From positions 115,068-179,067 of the forward strand of contig CANFQX010000006.1 in NCBI GenBank assembly GCA_947449255.1: DNA of 64,000 nucleotides. Reading direction: 5' to 3'. The notes under the pieces were generated by a model. That model saw only the letters and a program-made list of their open reading frames with translations. It searched no databases and was not told the DNA's origin. The position numbers were made by a program, and so were the translations under genes. This stretch comes from Pseudobdellovibrionaceae bacterium (GTDB lineage: Bacteria; Bdellovibrionota; Bdellovibrionia; Bdellovibrionales; Bdellovibrionaceae). Below are positions 1 through 8,950 of this stretch, piece by piece. Each line of letters starts with the position of its first letter. Position 1 is the first letter of the stretch.

Positions 1-401
1 CATGCGATCTTGCCGCTCAATGGGTGAAGGATTCCATAGATTTTCTCGGAGCTGAACGAATAGGGCATGGAATTCAAGTTGTTCGAAATATGGATGTTCT
101 AAATTATGTACAGGAAAAAAAGATTCCATTGGAAGTCTGTCCCATCAGTAACTTTTTGACTCAATCTTTTCCAACTTATGAAAGTCATCCAATTCGATCT
201 TTAATGAACTTGGGACTTCAAGTGACTATTAATTGCGATGATCCAGGTGTTTTTGGCACGACTCTAAGTGATGATTATGAAGTCCTTCATCGTGTTCATG
301 GTTTTGATTCTGAGGACTTTAGAAGTTGCAATCAAGTCGCCTTTAATGCGAGCTTTATTTCTGATTCCGAGAAACAAATATTTAGAGATAACTTTTTCTA
401 A
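1..401 (+). CDS. add: Adenosine deaminase, C-terminal part (cut by window edge)
   Basis: The reading frame is open to the left edge, so only the last ~130 residues are seen. They carry the metal-dependent adenosine/adenine deaminase signatures in order: RIGHG, an EVCPISN strand, a conserved HP, and NCDDPGVFGTTLSDDYE, whose DDP supplies the zinc-ligand/catalytic aspartates. The enzyme hydrolyses adenosine (or adenine) to inosine (or hypoxanthine) plus ammonia in cytosolic purine salvage. The true start lies outside the window. Adenosine versus adenine specificity cannot be settled from this half. Confidence 0.9.
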   Translation, partial: CDLAAQWVKDSIDFLGAERIGHGIQVVRNMDVLNYVQEKKIPLEVCPISNFLTQSFPTYESHPIRSLMNLGLQVTINCDDPGVFGTTLSDDYEVLHRVHGFDSEDFRSCNQVAFNASFISDSEKQIFRDNFF

Positions 402-446
402 TCGAAATTTAGTTACTGCAAAAAATATAGGACTTTAATACCTAGA

Positions 447-1418
447 ATGGACACTTCAATGAACCAGAAACTCAATGATTTTTTTCCCCCAATTGAACCC
501 TACAATCAAGGCCACTTGAAGGTTTCAGAAATACATTCCTTGTATTTCGAGGAGTCCGGAAACCCCCAAGGTCAACCGGTCGTTTTTCTTCACGGTGGAC
601 CTGGAAGTGGAACTTCTCCTGATAATCGTCGTTTTTTTGATCCTAAATCTTATAGAATCATCCTTCTTGACCAAAGAGGTTCAGGAAGATCAACACCTTG
701 TGCTGAGTTGCGCGAAAATACAACCTGGGACCTGGTCGCTGATATTGAAACACTTCGTGAGCTATTAAAAATTGAAAAGTGGGTTGTATTCGGTGGCAGC
801 TGGGGTTCAACTTTAGCTCTGGCATATTCAATCACCCACACCGAAAAGGTCAAAGCGCTCATACTGCGAGGTATTTTCCTTTGTCGTCCCACTGAAATAA
901 AATGGTTTTATCAAGAAGGAGCTTCTCAAATTTTTCCAGACATTTGGGATGATTATTTGAAGCCAATCCCCGCCATTGAGCAGGGCGATTTAGTTGCAGC
1001 TTACTATAAGCGATTAATTCATGAAGATATTGAGGTTCGCTTGGAGGCCGCTAAAGCCTGGAGCAAATGGGAAGCTTCCACTGCACGTTTGTTTGTAGAT
1101 TTTAAAGCCATCGAAGAATTTGACGAACCCGAATTAGCATTGAGCTTTGCGAGAATCGAATGCCATTATTTTACCCATGGCGCCTTTTTTGATACGCCAA
1201 ATTGGATCTTAGAAAACATATCAAAAATTCGACATATTCCAGGTTTCATCGTTCAAGGCCGATATGATGTTATCTGTCCATCCACGTCAGCTTGGGATCT
1301 TCACAAAGCCTGGCCGGAAGCAAAAATTACAATAATTTCAGATGCAGGACACTCGGCCTCAGAGCCAGGGATAAAATCTTCACTCATAGAGTTCACTGAA
1401 GTATGTAAAAAATTGTAA
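447..1418 (+). CDS. pip: Proline iminopeptidase (alpha/beta hydrolase, S33)
   Basis: A 323-residue alpha/beta hydrolase of the usual family length. Visible motifs are the oxyanion-hole HGGPGSG (residues 49-55), DQRGSGRS (75-82), the nucleophile elbow GGSWG with Ser118, the acid Asp in GRYDVICP and the base His in DAGHSASEP near the C-terminus. Together these are diagnostic of proline iminopeptidases, which release N-terminal proline from peptides. No signal peptide is visible, so it is probably cytosolic. A second ATG four codons downstream (459) is an alternative start. It follows add by 45 nt, possibly in one transcript. Confidence 0.92.
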   Translation: MDTSMNQKLNDFFPPIEPYNQGHLKVSEIHSLYFEESGNPQGQPVVFLHGGPGSGTSPDNRRFFDPKSYRIILLDQRGSGRSTPCAELRENTTWDLVADIETLRELLKIEKWVVFGGSWGSTLALAYSITHTEKVKALILRGIFLCRPTEIKWFYQEGASQIFPDIWDDYLKPIPAIEQGDLVAAYYKRLIHEDIEVRLEAAKAWSKWEASTARLFVDFKAIEEFDEPELALSFARIECHYFTHGAFFDTPNWILENISKIRHIPGFIVQGRYDVICPSTSAWDLHKAWPEAKITIISDAGHSASEPGIKSSLIEFTEVCKKL

Positions 1419-1442
1419 AACCCCCTTTGAGAAAAATTATTC

Positions 1443-1471
1443 TTGCAAAGTGGTTCCAAATTGGGTCTATT
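1443..1471 (+). promoter_or_regulatory. Possible sigma-70 promoter for the trypsin-like lipoprotein
   Basis: TTGCAA at 1443-1448, a 17-nt spacer and TCTATT at 1466-1471 lie in the 131-nt gap before the protease gene. A short inverted repeat (ACTTGT 1485-1490 / ACAAGT 1498-1503) sits just downstream in the leader. Both are weak matches seen by eye. Confidence 0.3.
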
Positions 1472-1550
1472 GCGGCTGCTTCGGACTTGTGCAATGAACA
1501 AGTTCATTTAGCCGACATAGACCAGAGCAATTGGAATATAGGATGGTTCA

Positions 1551-2552
1551 GTGGAATTAAGAAAAAGTTTTCAAAGAAGTCTTTTTGTCAGCTTTCTTTC
1601 AATGATTTCCTTGGGTGGGTGCGGCCTTCAAGGACCTGTTACAGATTCTCAAATCTCTCAGCTTAACATTTCAAAATCTGACAATTTAGGAATTATTGCT
1701 GGGGCCAATGTTGGCTCCCAAGAAGAGCTATCTAGACATACAGTTGCCCTATTTAGCAGGCATCAAGGCAGCGATCCAGGAGGAGCCATTTGCACAGGTT
1801 CATTACTTCCAGGAAATTTAGTTCTCACAGCGGCACATTGTATCGACAATTTAATGGTTGTTGTTTTCTCACAAGACTTCGATTCAGCACAGAGCAGTCA
1901 AATTTTTCCAGTAGATAAAACATCTGTATCAAATTTTTGGAGTTCACGAAGAAGTGCCGACAAAGACCATGGTGATATTGCATTAATTCATTTCCAAGGC
2001 ACTGTCCCTGAGGGTTTCAGCCCCGTCAAACTGATTGGAGATGCGTCCCTTTTAAAAAATGGCAATCCCGTTATACTTGCTGGATACGGCGTAAGTCATG
2101 TCGCTGAAACTCCCATTGATGAACGAACATACCCTGACCTCATTAAATCAGTTGAAACTGGCAAAGTAGTTTGCGATGACCCAAAAACGCTAACAAACTG
2201 TGCGCAAGTTGATATGACGGGAGCTGGTTTATTACGGAAAACCACCGTCACAATCGCCGATAAGAATTTTGCGCAGTCAGAAATACTATTAGATCAAACA
2301 AAAGGAACTGGGGCATGTCATGGTGACTCTGGTGGACCAGCCTACATTTCAGTCGATGGCTCCCTTTACCTTTGGGGTGTCACGAGCCGGGGCGAAAGAG
2401 ATCCAAAAAATGATTGCTCGCAATATGCTGTTTACACGAATGTGCTCTACTATCGCGACTGGATTGACAAAACCAGCCAAAAGATTTTTGCATCAGAGGC
2501 AAGTGTAAGAAAAATTCAAATTATTCATCCTAGAAAATTAAATTACTGGTAA
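1551..2552 (+). CDS. Trypsin-like serine protease, lipoprotein
   Basis: A 333-residue S1-family protease. Its N-terminus is a lipoprotein signal (KR-rich start, hydrophobic stretch, LGGC lipobox with Cys24), so the mature enzyme should be membrane-anchored in the envelope. The triad is complete: His96 in TAAHC, Asp142 in DIALI and Ser260 in GDSGGP. Paired cysteines around each fit chymotrypsin-type disulfides. The start is a GTG preceded by an AGGA-like ribosome site. An overlapping frame that opens at 1427 is rejected. The substrate is unknown; exported trypsin-like proteases are common in predatory and degradative bacteria. Confidence 0.9.
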   Translation: MELRKSFQRSLFVSFLSMISLGGCGLQGPVTDSQISQLNISKSDNLGIIAGANVGSQEELSRHTVALFSRHQGSDPGGAICTGSLLPGNLVLTAAHCIDNLMVVVFSQDFDSAQSSQIFPVDKTSVSNFWSSRRSADKDHGDIALIHFQGTVPEGFSPVKLIGDASLLKNGNPVILAGYGVSHVAETPIDERTYPDLIKSVETGKVVCDDPKTLTNCAQVDMTGAGLLRKTTVTIADKNFAQSEILLDQTKGTGACHGDSGGPAYISVDGSLYLWGVTSRGERDPKNDCSQYAVYTNVLYYRDWIDKTSQKIFASEASVRKIQIIHPRKLNYW

Positions 2553-2575
2553 TAGTGATCGCTAGAAATTCAAAG

Positions 2576-3373
2576 TTAGGCAATAGCACCTTTTAAGTTT
2601 TGCAAGACTTTTTGAATCTCACCAACTAGACCCTGAGGCTGATCAAACATCACACGATGGGAAGCTTCAGGGATGACTATCAAATCCAACTCAGGAAGCA
2701 ACTCTTTGAGTTTTTTGGACAACTGCAAAAACTTTGCGTCCCTCTCCCCGACCATCCATCGTACCTTGCTCGTATGATTTGCCAGGAATGGCCGAAAATT
2801 TTTCTGTTTTGATAATGACCATTGGCTCAGTGCCAATGACAAATAGCTTCGATTAAAATCACTTTCTTTTCGCCTTGGCTCATTTAAGCTGCCATTAAAA
2901 ACTGCCTGAGAGTTCCACTCGGCCAGTAATTCATTCCACTCAAAATTTAAAAATTTTTCGGACCAACTGGTGTCCTGTAAAATTCTTGCTTCTCGCTCAG
3001 AAGATTGAAAGTTCTCTGCACAATCTTTTGAATTTTCGTCATAGCTGTCATCAAATCCAGGATTCGCTGAAATCAAGATGCTGCTTTTCCATAACCAAGG
3101 ATCCAATTCCAATGAATGGAGCGCCAGACGGCCTCCTAATGAATAACCAATGAGGATATTATGGTCACCTTCTTGCACCCTCTTTTTAACATATTCATTA
3201 AAATGAACTGCCCACATTGAAAAATTATTGTCCGGAGTAAGCCCTACATCTGCAAAACAATCCACAGCAAAAACTTTGACCGAAAATTTATTGGAAATCT
3301 TATCTCTTATGAAATCCCAGTCTTCTGGCTTCCCTAAAAAACCGTGCACAAAAAATAAATTTATAGCGACCAC
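2576..3373 (-). CDS. menH: MenH-like SHCHC synthase (alpha/beta hydrolase)
   Basis: A 265-residue alpha/beta hydrolase with VHGFLG near the N-terminus, the nucleophile elbow GYSLGG (Ser78) and a C-terminal EASHRVMFDQP base. Its start overlaps the end of menD by 13 nt and it is last in menF-menD-menH. This position supports 2-succinyl-6-hydroxy-2,4-cyclohexadiene-1-carboxylate synthase, which removes pyruvate from the MenD product. On sequence alone it could be another small hydrolase; the operon position decides the call. Confidence 0.85.
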   Translation of the reverse strand: MVAINLFFVHGFLGKPEDWDFIRDKISNKFSVKVFAVDCFADVGLTPDNNFSMWAVHFNEYVKKRVQEGDHNILIGYSLGGRLALHSLELDPWLWKSSILISANPGFDDSYDENSKDCAENFQSSEREARILQDTSWSEKFLNFEWNELLAEWNSQAVFNGSLNEPRRKESDFNRSYLSLALSQWSLSKQKNFRPFLANHTSKVRWMVGERDAKFLQLSKKLKELLPELDLIVIPEASHRVMFDQPQGLVGEIQKVLQNLKGAIA

Positions 3374-4935
3374 AATTTTTCCAATTCATTCCAAAATAAT
3401 TTCGTTTGAACAGGATCTGGACGAACTTCGATAATTTGTTGAGCATCTAAGCTGATTCCTTCAGGAATACTGGTCCAACATTGATAGGGCCAATTCCACA
3501 TCTTCGCCCAGAACTCGAACGAAACATTATGCTTATTAATAAAAATATCCTTATTAAACATCCTTGAAAAAATCTGACCGCCACCATTATTGATTACGAT
3601 GATCTTTAGCTTTTTAGCATCCATTTGGGACGTCACCCAGAGTGAAGATAAATCATACATAGCAGTGAGATCACCAATCAGACACCAATTTTCAAAATCG
3701 ATATGGGCCCATCCTAAAAAGGTTGAAATCTGCCCATCAATTCCATTTGCACCGCGATTTGCCAATAAACTTTGGGGTAAGGCTGACTGATCAGCACACA
3801 AATCCCACTCTCGAATGGGCATGGAATTTCCAAGATAAACCCTGCCACCCTTCATTAGCTTAGATAAAGAATAGACCATTCCTTGCTCTGAGCTCGGATG
3901 CCTTTCTAGCAAATTCTTAATTTTCTTTGCTTGCACTTTATCTAATTCAAGTGTTTTGGCAATTGTCTCTTTATTTGAATTTATCTTTATTTGGCCTAAT
4001 ATTGAGAGCGAACTCAAATGTTGAATTGGGCGACTTAGACCGCTGAATTGATTGAAACCTACTGAGTAAACTTGAACACCCTTGTGCTTAGTTTCAAGAT
4101 CTCGCCATATCCTAGCCGTGGGGACTCCGCCAATCCTTAGCACTGAATCACAGGCTGCGGTTTTCAAAAGGTGTTCAATCATCGGCTCTCCGGATTGAAT
4201 CAGAAAATCAGCCAAATCAAGACTTCCTCTCAAGCCCGAAATGCTTTCAGCATAAATGGGCGCCTTTAAGCGCCTTAGAAAATCTAAAACAACAACAGAT
4301 TCTGCATCAGGCAGTGACCCCAAGAGCACAAGGGGATGACTCTGCTCTAAAAAGTTCTCAAGACTTTCAATGTTTTTATCATGTGCAAATGAACTTGTTT
4401 TTTTTTCTATAGTTAAAGTTGGAATGATCAGTTTTTCCACTGGGCCATCAATCAAGGGCTCTTCAAAACAAATATTCACCTGCAATGGACCCTTCGAAGT
4501 CCATTTTTTAAGCGAGAAATTTGCATCCGAAAAATCTAAATCGAATGAGCACTCTACATAGGATGAAAATAGACCAACCTGTTCAATGGCCTGTGGAGCA
4601 CCTGTCCCACGATAAACTTTGGGTCGATCCGCTGTCACTAGAATTAGGGGTAGAGATGAATATGTTGCCTCAACAGCTGCCGGCAATAGCTCAGCAACTG
4701 CTGTTCCAGAAGTTGTTATTACTGCCACGGGTTTTCTAGTTTTTGCAATGCGACCCAAAGCAAAAAATGCGGCTGATCGTTCTTCAAAAAATGAATAAAT
4801 TTTTAGATTTTTGTTTTCATCTAAAATATGTACAAGGGGACTATTTCTGGCCCCAGCACACAAGATAAATTCCTCGACACCTGAATTTAAAAGCTCTTGA
4901 ACTAAGTTGGCGCCAAGCTGCATATTTGTCATCAT
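3361..4935 (-). CDS. menD: MenD, SEPHCHC synthase
   Basis: A 524-residue thiamine-diphosphate enzyme, close to the usual ~550. The N-terminal Pyr domain shows GARNSPLV, FEERSAAFFALG with the cofactor-activating Glu, and the signature TTSGTAVAELLPAAVEA. The C-terminal PP domain has GDLTAMYDLSSLW and NNGGGQIF for diphosphate and metal binding. It adds decarboxylated 2-oxoglutarate to isochorismate, the committed step of menaquinone synthesis. Its ATG overlaps the menF stop (ATGA at 4932-4935), implying translational coupling. Confidence 0.95.
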   Translation of the reverse strand: MMTNMQLGANLVQELLNSGVEEFILCAGARNSPLVHILDENKNLKIYSFFEERSAAFFALGRIAKTRKPVAVITTSGTAVAELLPAAVEATYSSLPLILVTADRPKVYRGTGAPQAIEQVGLFSSYVECSFDLDFSDANFSLKKWTSKGPLQVNICFEEPLIDGPVEKLIIPTLTIEKKTSSFAHDKNIESLENFLEQSHPLVLLGSLPDAESVVVLDFLRRLKAPIYAESISGLRGSLDLADFLIQSGEPMIEHLLKTAACDSVLRIGGVPTARIWRDLETKHKGVQVYSVGFNQFSGLSRPIQHLSSLSILGQIKINSNKETIAKTLELDKVQAKKIKNLLERHPSSEQGMVYSLSKLMKGGRVYLGNSMPIREWDLCADQSALPQSLLANRGANGIDGQISTFLGWAHIDFENWCLIGDLTAMYDLSSLWVTSQMDAKKLKIIVINNGGGQIFSRMFNKDIFINKHNVSFEFWAKMWNWPYQCWTSIPEGISLDAQQIIEVRPDPVQTKLFWNELEKLWSL

Positions 4936-6053
4936 TCTAGCCCCAAAATTTTCTTTACTGAATATCGTTTTTGCTTAAGTTCATTCCACTCACGTTCCAT
5001 CTGACTTGCCTCGACAATTCCACATCCAGAACCAATCATGACCTCTTTGCTGGTCCATTGCAAATTTCGAATGGCGACAAGGCATATTGCCTTGTCCTTT
5101 TCGATAAAGGCAAAAGGCCCTCCAAATCCGCGGCGATTTTCTTGCCCAGGATATTCTGATAGCCAGTTAAAACCGAAGGAGCGTGGCGCAACACCCAATG
5201 CGGGGGTTGGATGCAAATCATAAATCAATTCAATAAATTCTGGAATCGACTGACAAGAAACTTCAAAATCAGTTTTTAAATGGCACAACAAAGGCAAATC
5301 TAAAACAAATGGTCCAGAAGTGGTTATTCTTCCCCATTTTTCTAATCGGGCTTTGAGATCCTCAACGACGAAATTGTGCTCAGAAATTTCCTTAGGATCA
5401 CTGAGCAGTTGATTAAAATAAAAACTAAATTGAGCAGCCGAACTGTTTTCTATTTTTGCTAATGTGCCAGCTAGGGCCATGGTTTTAAGCTTGAAATTTT
5501 CAAAACTAAATAAAATCTCTGGCGTAGCCCCCAAAACACCTTCACCATTTTGCCAAAATCCGAAAACATATAAGCTTTCAGGAGCCTTTCTAAGGCACAC
5601 CAAAAGCTGCACCAAATCTTGAGGGCTCAGAGTTTGTGAGCTGCGACTGAAAACAACTGGGACAGCTTTTTTAATTTGATCGCTCTGAATTTTGGCTAAA
5701 ATCGATTCAAAGGTGTTTACAAAATCAGCCAAAGATGGTTCCAACCAAGGAGCCTTGGACAGTGGTTTTGAAAAACCTGACGCTTGTTTTTGCAAATAGT
5801 TCTCGATAACCGCAAAAAAGCCAGCATCATCAAGAACAAAAACTGCAGATCCCTGCAAGAGCTGACCTTTGTCTAAATCATAAAAATCTGGCCAATACAC
5901 TGAAACCACTGAACTATTGGCTTTCTCCACATCTTTAAATGGTCCAACAATAAGGGTCCACAGCCCCTCATGTCGTAAAAGTGCTCCAGATTGCAAAAAG
6001 TTAGCAAAGCTATTTGTAAAGCTCTGAATCGTTATGCTATTGTCGTGATCCAC
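4932..6053 (-). CDS. menF: Isochorismate synthase MenF
   Basis: A 373-residue member of the chorismate-utilising family, a little shorter than E. coli MenF (~430). The conserved core includes HPTPALGVAPR, NRRGFGGPFAF and the C-terminal metal-binding GSGCGIVEAS. An IKKAVP segment around residue 128 holds the lysine expected to activate water. It converts chorismate to isochorismate. It heads the overlapping menFDH operon and is divergent from the DAHP synthase gene across only 43 nt, so the control regions must be shared. Confidence 0.93.
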   Translation of the reverse strand: MDHDNSITIQSFTNSFANFLQSGALLRHEGLWTLIVGPFKDVEKANSSVVSVYWPDFYDLDKGQLLQGSAVFVLDDAGFFAVIENYLQKQASGFSKPLSKAPWLEPSLADFVNTFESILAKIQSDQIKKAVPVVFSRSSQTLSPQDLVQLLVCLRKAPESLYVFGFWQNGEGVLGATPEILFSFENFKLKTMALAGTLAKIENSSAAQFSFYFNQLLSDPKEISEHNFVVEDLKARLEKWGRITTSGPFVLDLPLLCHLKTDFEVSCQSIPEFIELIYDLHPTPALGVAPRSFGFNWLSEYPGQENRRGFGGPFAFIEKDKAICLVAIRNLQWTSKEVMIGSGCGIVEASQMEREWNELKQKRYSVKKILGLE

Positions 6054-6096
6054 ATTAAGACCTCAATTTCATTAGTGAACAGAAGAAGTTCGTATT

Positions 6097-6921
6097 ATGG
6101 AAAATCAAACTATGCAAATAAGTCCCTCAACCCAAATAGTCAATATCGGTGGGTTTGATATTGGTGGTCCAAACTTTACAGTTGTAGCAGGCCCATGCTC
6201 AATTGAAAGCCCAGAACAGTTTTCTGAAACGGCTCACGGAGTAAAAGCCTCTGGAGCTCATTTACTTCGGGGTGGTATATGGAAAATGCGAACCTCGTCG
6301 CGAGACTTTCAGGGGTTGGGTACTTCAGCTTTTGAATTCATAAAAAAAGTCTGTAAAGAAACCAACATGTCGTTGATCTCAGAGGTCACCGATATTCGAC
6401 AAATTGAAGAGGTCTATGACCTTGTGGGTTGCTTCCAAGTTGGATCAAGAAGTATGCAAAATTATGAACTTTTGCGCGAACTCGGCAAGCAAGATAAGCC
6501 CGTGCTTTTAAAGCGTGGCCTGGCAGCCTATATCAATGAGTGGATCAAAGCCTCTGAGTACATCACCAAGGGTGGAAATCCAAATGTGATCTTATGTGAA
6601 CGTGGTATTCGAACATTTGAAACTGCAACCCGCAACACTCTTGATCTTAATGCGGTTGCCTTTGCTAAGAAAAATTCTCCGTTGCCTGTTATTGTTGATC
6701 CCTCTCATGCTGTAGGTATTCGCGCCCTTGTTCCTGATTTGGCTTGCGCAGCTGCAGCCGTGGGCGCAGACGGCATCATCGTGGAAGTCCATCCTCGTCC
6801 AGAAGAAGCCCTTTCAGATGGCATGCAAGCACTTACACTCGCTGACTTTAGCTTGATGATGAAAAGACTTGATAAAATTTTGAATGCTATTGAACGACCA
6901 CTTCATAAGGCGAAAATATAA
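6097..6921 (+). CDS. aroF: 3-deoxy-7-phosphoheptulonate synthase, type I-beta, catalytic domain only
   Basis: A 274-residue enzyme of the KDO8P-like DAHP synthase subclass. Motifs are GPCSIES (residues 32-38, Cys34 as metal ligand), VGSRSMQNYELL, LLKRG, ERGIRTFE and DPSHAVGIR. It condenses phosphoenolpyruvate and erythrose-4-phosphate, the first step toward chorismate. There is no N-terminal ferredoxin-like domain and no fused chorismate mutase, so the usual feedback modules are absent. Its stop and the next ATG share a base (TAATG). Placement beside menF suggests chorismate supply for quinone synthesis. Confidence 0.93.
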   Translation: MENQTMQISPSTQIVNIGGFDIGGPNFTVVAGPCSIESPEQFSETAHGVKASGAHLLRGGIWKMRTSSRDFQGLGTSAFEFIKKVCKETNMSLISEVTDIRQIEEVYDLVGCFQVGSRSMQNYELLRELGKQDKPVLLKRGLAAYINEWIKASEYITKGGNPNVILCERGIRTFETATRNTLDLNAVAFAKKNSPLPVIVDPSHAVGIRALVPDLACAAAAVGADGIIVEVHPRPEEALSDGMQALTLADFSLMMKRLDKILNAIERPLHKAKI

Positions 6922-7658
6922 TGAAAACTAAAGTTCAACCTAGTCTTCAAACCAAACAGTCTCCTAATCCTGAAATTATTCGCACGATGTTTTCAAAGGT
7001 TGCTGCTAACTATGACAAGGGCAACAATGTTTTATCTATGGGTATCCACCATCTTTGGAGAAAAAAACTGGTCAAATATGCTGGCTCAAAAAAGGGCGAC
7101 AAGGTTCTAGACTGCGCAACTGGGACTGGAGATCTAGCCATTGAGTTTAAAAAAAATGTAGGCTCCGAAGGTGAAGTTATAGGAACCGATTTTTGTGCCG
7201 AAATGCTCATACCGGCCCCCGGCAAGGCTATAGATCGCAGCCTTGAAATTAAATTTGAACAAGCTGACGTAACAAAACTGCAATATGCCGACAGCACCTT
7301 TGATATTACAAGTATTTCATTTGGAATACGCAACGTCAGTGATCCTGTTCTTGCACTTCAAGAAATGGCAAGAGTTACAAAATCAAATGGCAAAGTCTTG
7401 ATCCTTGAGTTCGGACAAATGGATATTCCCATTTTGGGAAATCTGTATAATTTCTATTCACAAAATATTCTGCCAAAAATTGGTGGGCTTGTAACAGGCC
7501 AAAAAGAAGCCTATGAGTATTTGCAAAAATCCTCAGCTGCTTTTCCATGTAAAAGTAAATTTGTGGAGTTGATGAAGCAAACTGGTCAATTTTCCGAGAT
7601 TGAATACATCAACCTTACAGGCGGAATTGCCTATATTTACAAAGGCACTGTTAAATAA
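6921..7658 (+). CDS. ubiE: Demethylmenaquinone methyltransferase (UbiE/MenG)
   Basis: A 245-residue class I SAM methyltransferase. The SAM motif is DCATGTGDLA (about residues 62-71). The UbiE family signatures ISFGIRNVSD, ILEFGQ and the C-terminal GQKEAYEYLQKSSAAFP all follow. It methylates demethylmenaquinone to menaquinone in the final step of the pathway. It is translationally coupled to the DAHP synthase gene through TAATG, tying the first shikimate step to the last quinone step in one transcript. Confidence 0.95.
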   Translation: MKTKVQPSLQTKQSPNPEIIRTMFSKVAANYDKGNNVLSMGIHHLWRKKLVKYAGSKKGDKVLDCATGTGDLAIEFKKNVGSEGEVIGTDFCAEMLIPAPGKAIDRSLEIKFEQADVTKLQYADSTFDITSISFGIRNVSDPVLALQEMARVTKSNGKVLILEFGQMDIPILGNLYNFYSQNILPKIGGLVTGQKEAYEYLQKSSAAFPCKSKFVELMKQTGQFSEIEYINLTGGIAYIYKGTVK

Positions 7659-7671
7659 GGTTAAGACATTG

Positions 7672-7941
7672 TCAGGCTAGCATTTTCACAAACCAGGGTG
7701 CTGGTCCAACCAGCGGAGCCTCTCCCTTTAGAATATAAATTACGTCCCGCCAATTATATACCAACTGAAAGTTGGAACACCTGATAGTTTTCCCAACAAT
7801 TTGATTTTCCTGCAACACCTGAGGCTGTGGCCTCAGAGGGTCCGGAATATACCTCCGAGTTGGACAACCCCACAGCGCGCCGATAATTAATATAAATATC
7901 AAAAGAATATAAAAATTGCCGAAAAATATATTCCATTTCAT
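7672..7941 (-). CDS. Small putative lipoprotein
   Basis: An 89-residue product with a 24-residue hydrophobic leader ending in a lipobox-like ALWGC, followed by a short Pro-rich soluble part with a second Cys. It fills the gap between ubiE (convergent) and menB (upstream on the same strand). I recognise no family. The lipobox and the absence of any competing gene support it; the small size leaves doubt. Confidence 0.5.
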   Translation of the reverse strand: MKWNIFFGNFYILLIFILIIGALWGCPTRRYIPDPLRPQPQVLQENQIVGKTIRCSNFQLVYNWRDVIYILKGEAPLVGPAPWFVKMLA

Positions 7942-8019
7942 GAAACTATCTTCTGCTCTTTATATTTTTAATCCAGATGTATTAAAACAGCGCTTTATAA
8001 CCTTAAATTTTAGAAATCA

Positions 8020-8919
8020 TCAGTAGTGCCAAGGGAATTTCGAGAAATCTTTGGGTCTTTTTTCCACAAATGAATTGCGACCTTCCGTGGCTTCTTCCGT
8101 ACCATAAGCCAGTCGAGTGGCTTCGCCAGCAAACAGCTGTTGCCCCACAAGGCCGTCATCAATCATATTGAATCCATATTTTAGCATTCTCATTGCCGTT
8201 GGACTTTTGGAATTCATTTCTTGAGCCCATTCCAAAGCAACTTTTTCTAAATCTTGATGTGGAATGACAGCATTAACCATCCCCATATCAAAGGCCTCTT
8301 GTGCTGAATAATTTCTACCTAGAAAAAATATTTCACGAGCTCTTTTTTGACCGACCATCCTGGCCAAATAAGCAGATCCATAACCACTGTCAAAACTGGC
8401 AACGTCAGGATCTGTTTGCTTAAATATTGCATGTTCTTTACTGGCTAATGTTAAATCACAGACAACATGCAATGAATGCCCTCCTCCAACAGCCCAGCCT
8501 GGAACCACGGCCATAACTATTTTAGGCATGAAACGAATCAGCCTCTGAACCTCAAGAATATGAAGTCGACCTAGGCGCGCTTGATCCGCTTTTCCTGCAG
8601 CCTCTTTATCCTCATACTTGTATCCATCTTTACCGCGAATGCGCTGATCGCCACCTGAACAAAAGGCCCAACCACCATCTTTAGGCGATGGCCCATTGCC
8701 AGTTATAATAACAACTCCAACATCTGGTGTGATGCGAGCGTCTTCTAAGGCAAAGTAAAGCTCGTCTACGGTCTGCGGTCTAAAAGCATTACGAACTTCT
8801 GGACGATTAAAGGCAATACGGACTGTCCCCTGATCCTTTGCTCGGTGATAAGTGATATCACTAAAATTAAATCCTGGAACCTCTAGCCACAAATCTGAAT
8901 TAAAAATATCAGAAATCAT
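8020..8919 (-). CDS. menB: 1,4-dihydroxy-2-naphthoyl-CoA synthase MenB
   Basis: A 299-residue crotonase-fold enzyme. Diagnostic MenB features are AFCSGGDQRIRGKDGY, a long insertion before the second oxyanion strand, and GWAVGGGHSLH followed by FKQTDPDVASFDSGYG. It closes the second ring of the naphthoquinone from succinylbenzoyl-CoA. It sits apart from menFDH. menA, menC and menE are not in the window, so the rest of the pathway must be encoded elsewhere. Confidence 0.95.
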   Translation of the reverse strand: MISDIFNSDLWLEVPGFNFSDITYHRAKDQGTVRIAFNRPEVRNAFRPQTVDELYFALEDARITPDVGVVIITGNGPSPKDGGWAFCSGGDQRIRGKDGYKYEDKEAAGKADQARLGRLHILEVQRLIRFMPKIVMAVVPGWAVGGGHSLHVVCDLTLASKEHAIFKQTDPDVASFDSGYGSAYLARMVGQKRAREIFFLGRNYSAQEAFDMGMVNAVIPHQDLEKVALEWAQEMNSKSPTAMRMLKYGFNMIDDGLVGQQLFAGEATRLAYGTEEATEGRNSFVEKRPKDFSKFPWHY

Positions 8920-8950
8920 ATCTCTCCTAGCACGAATGCAATTAAATTCA

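Noticed and set aside
1427..1666. 79-codon plus-strand frame
   Set aside because: It overlaps the start of the trypsin-like lipoprotein, whose signal peptide and ribosome site are convincing, and has no family features.
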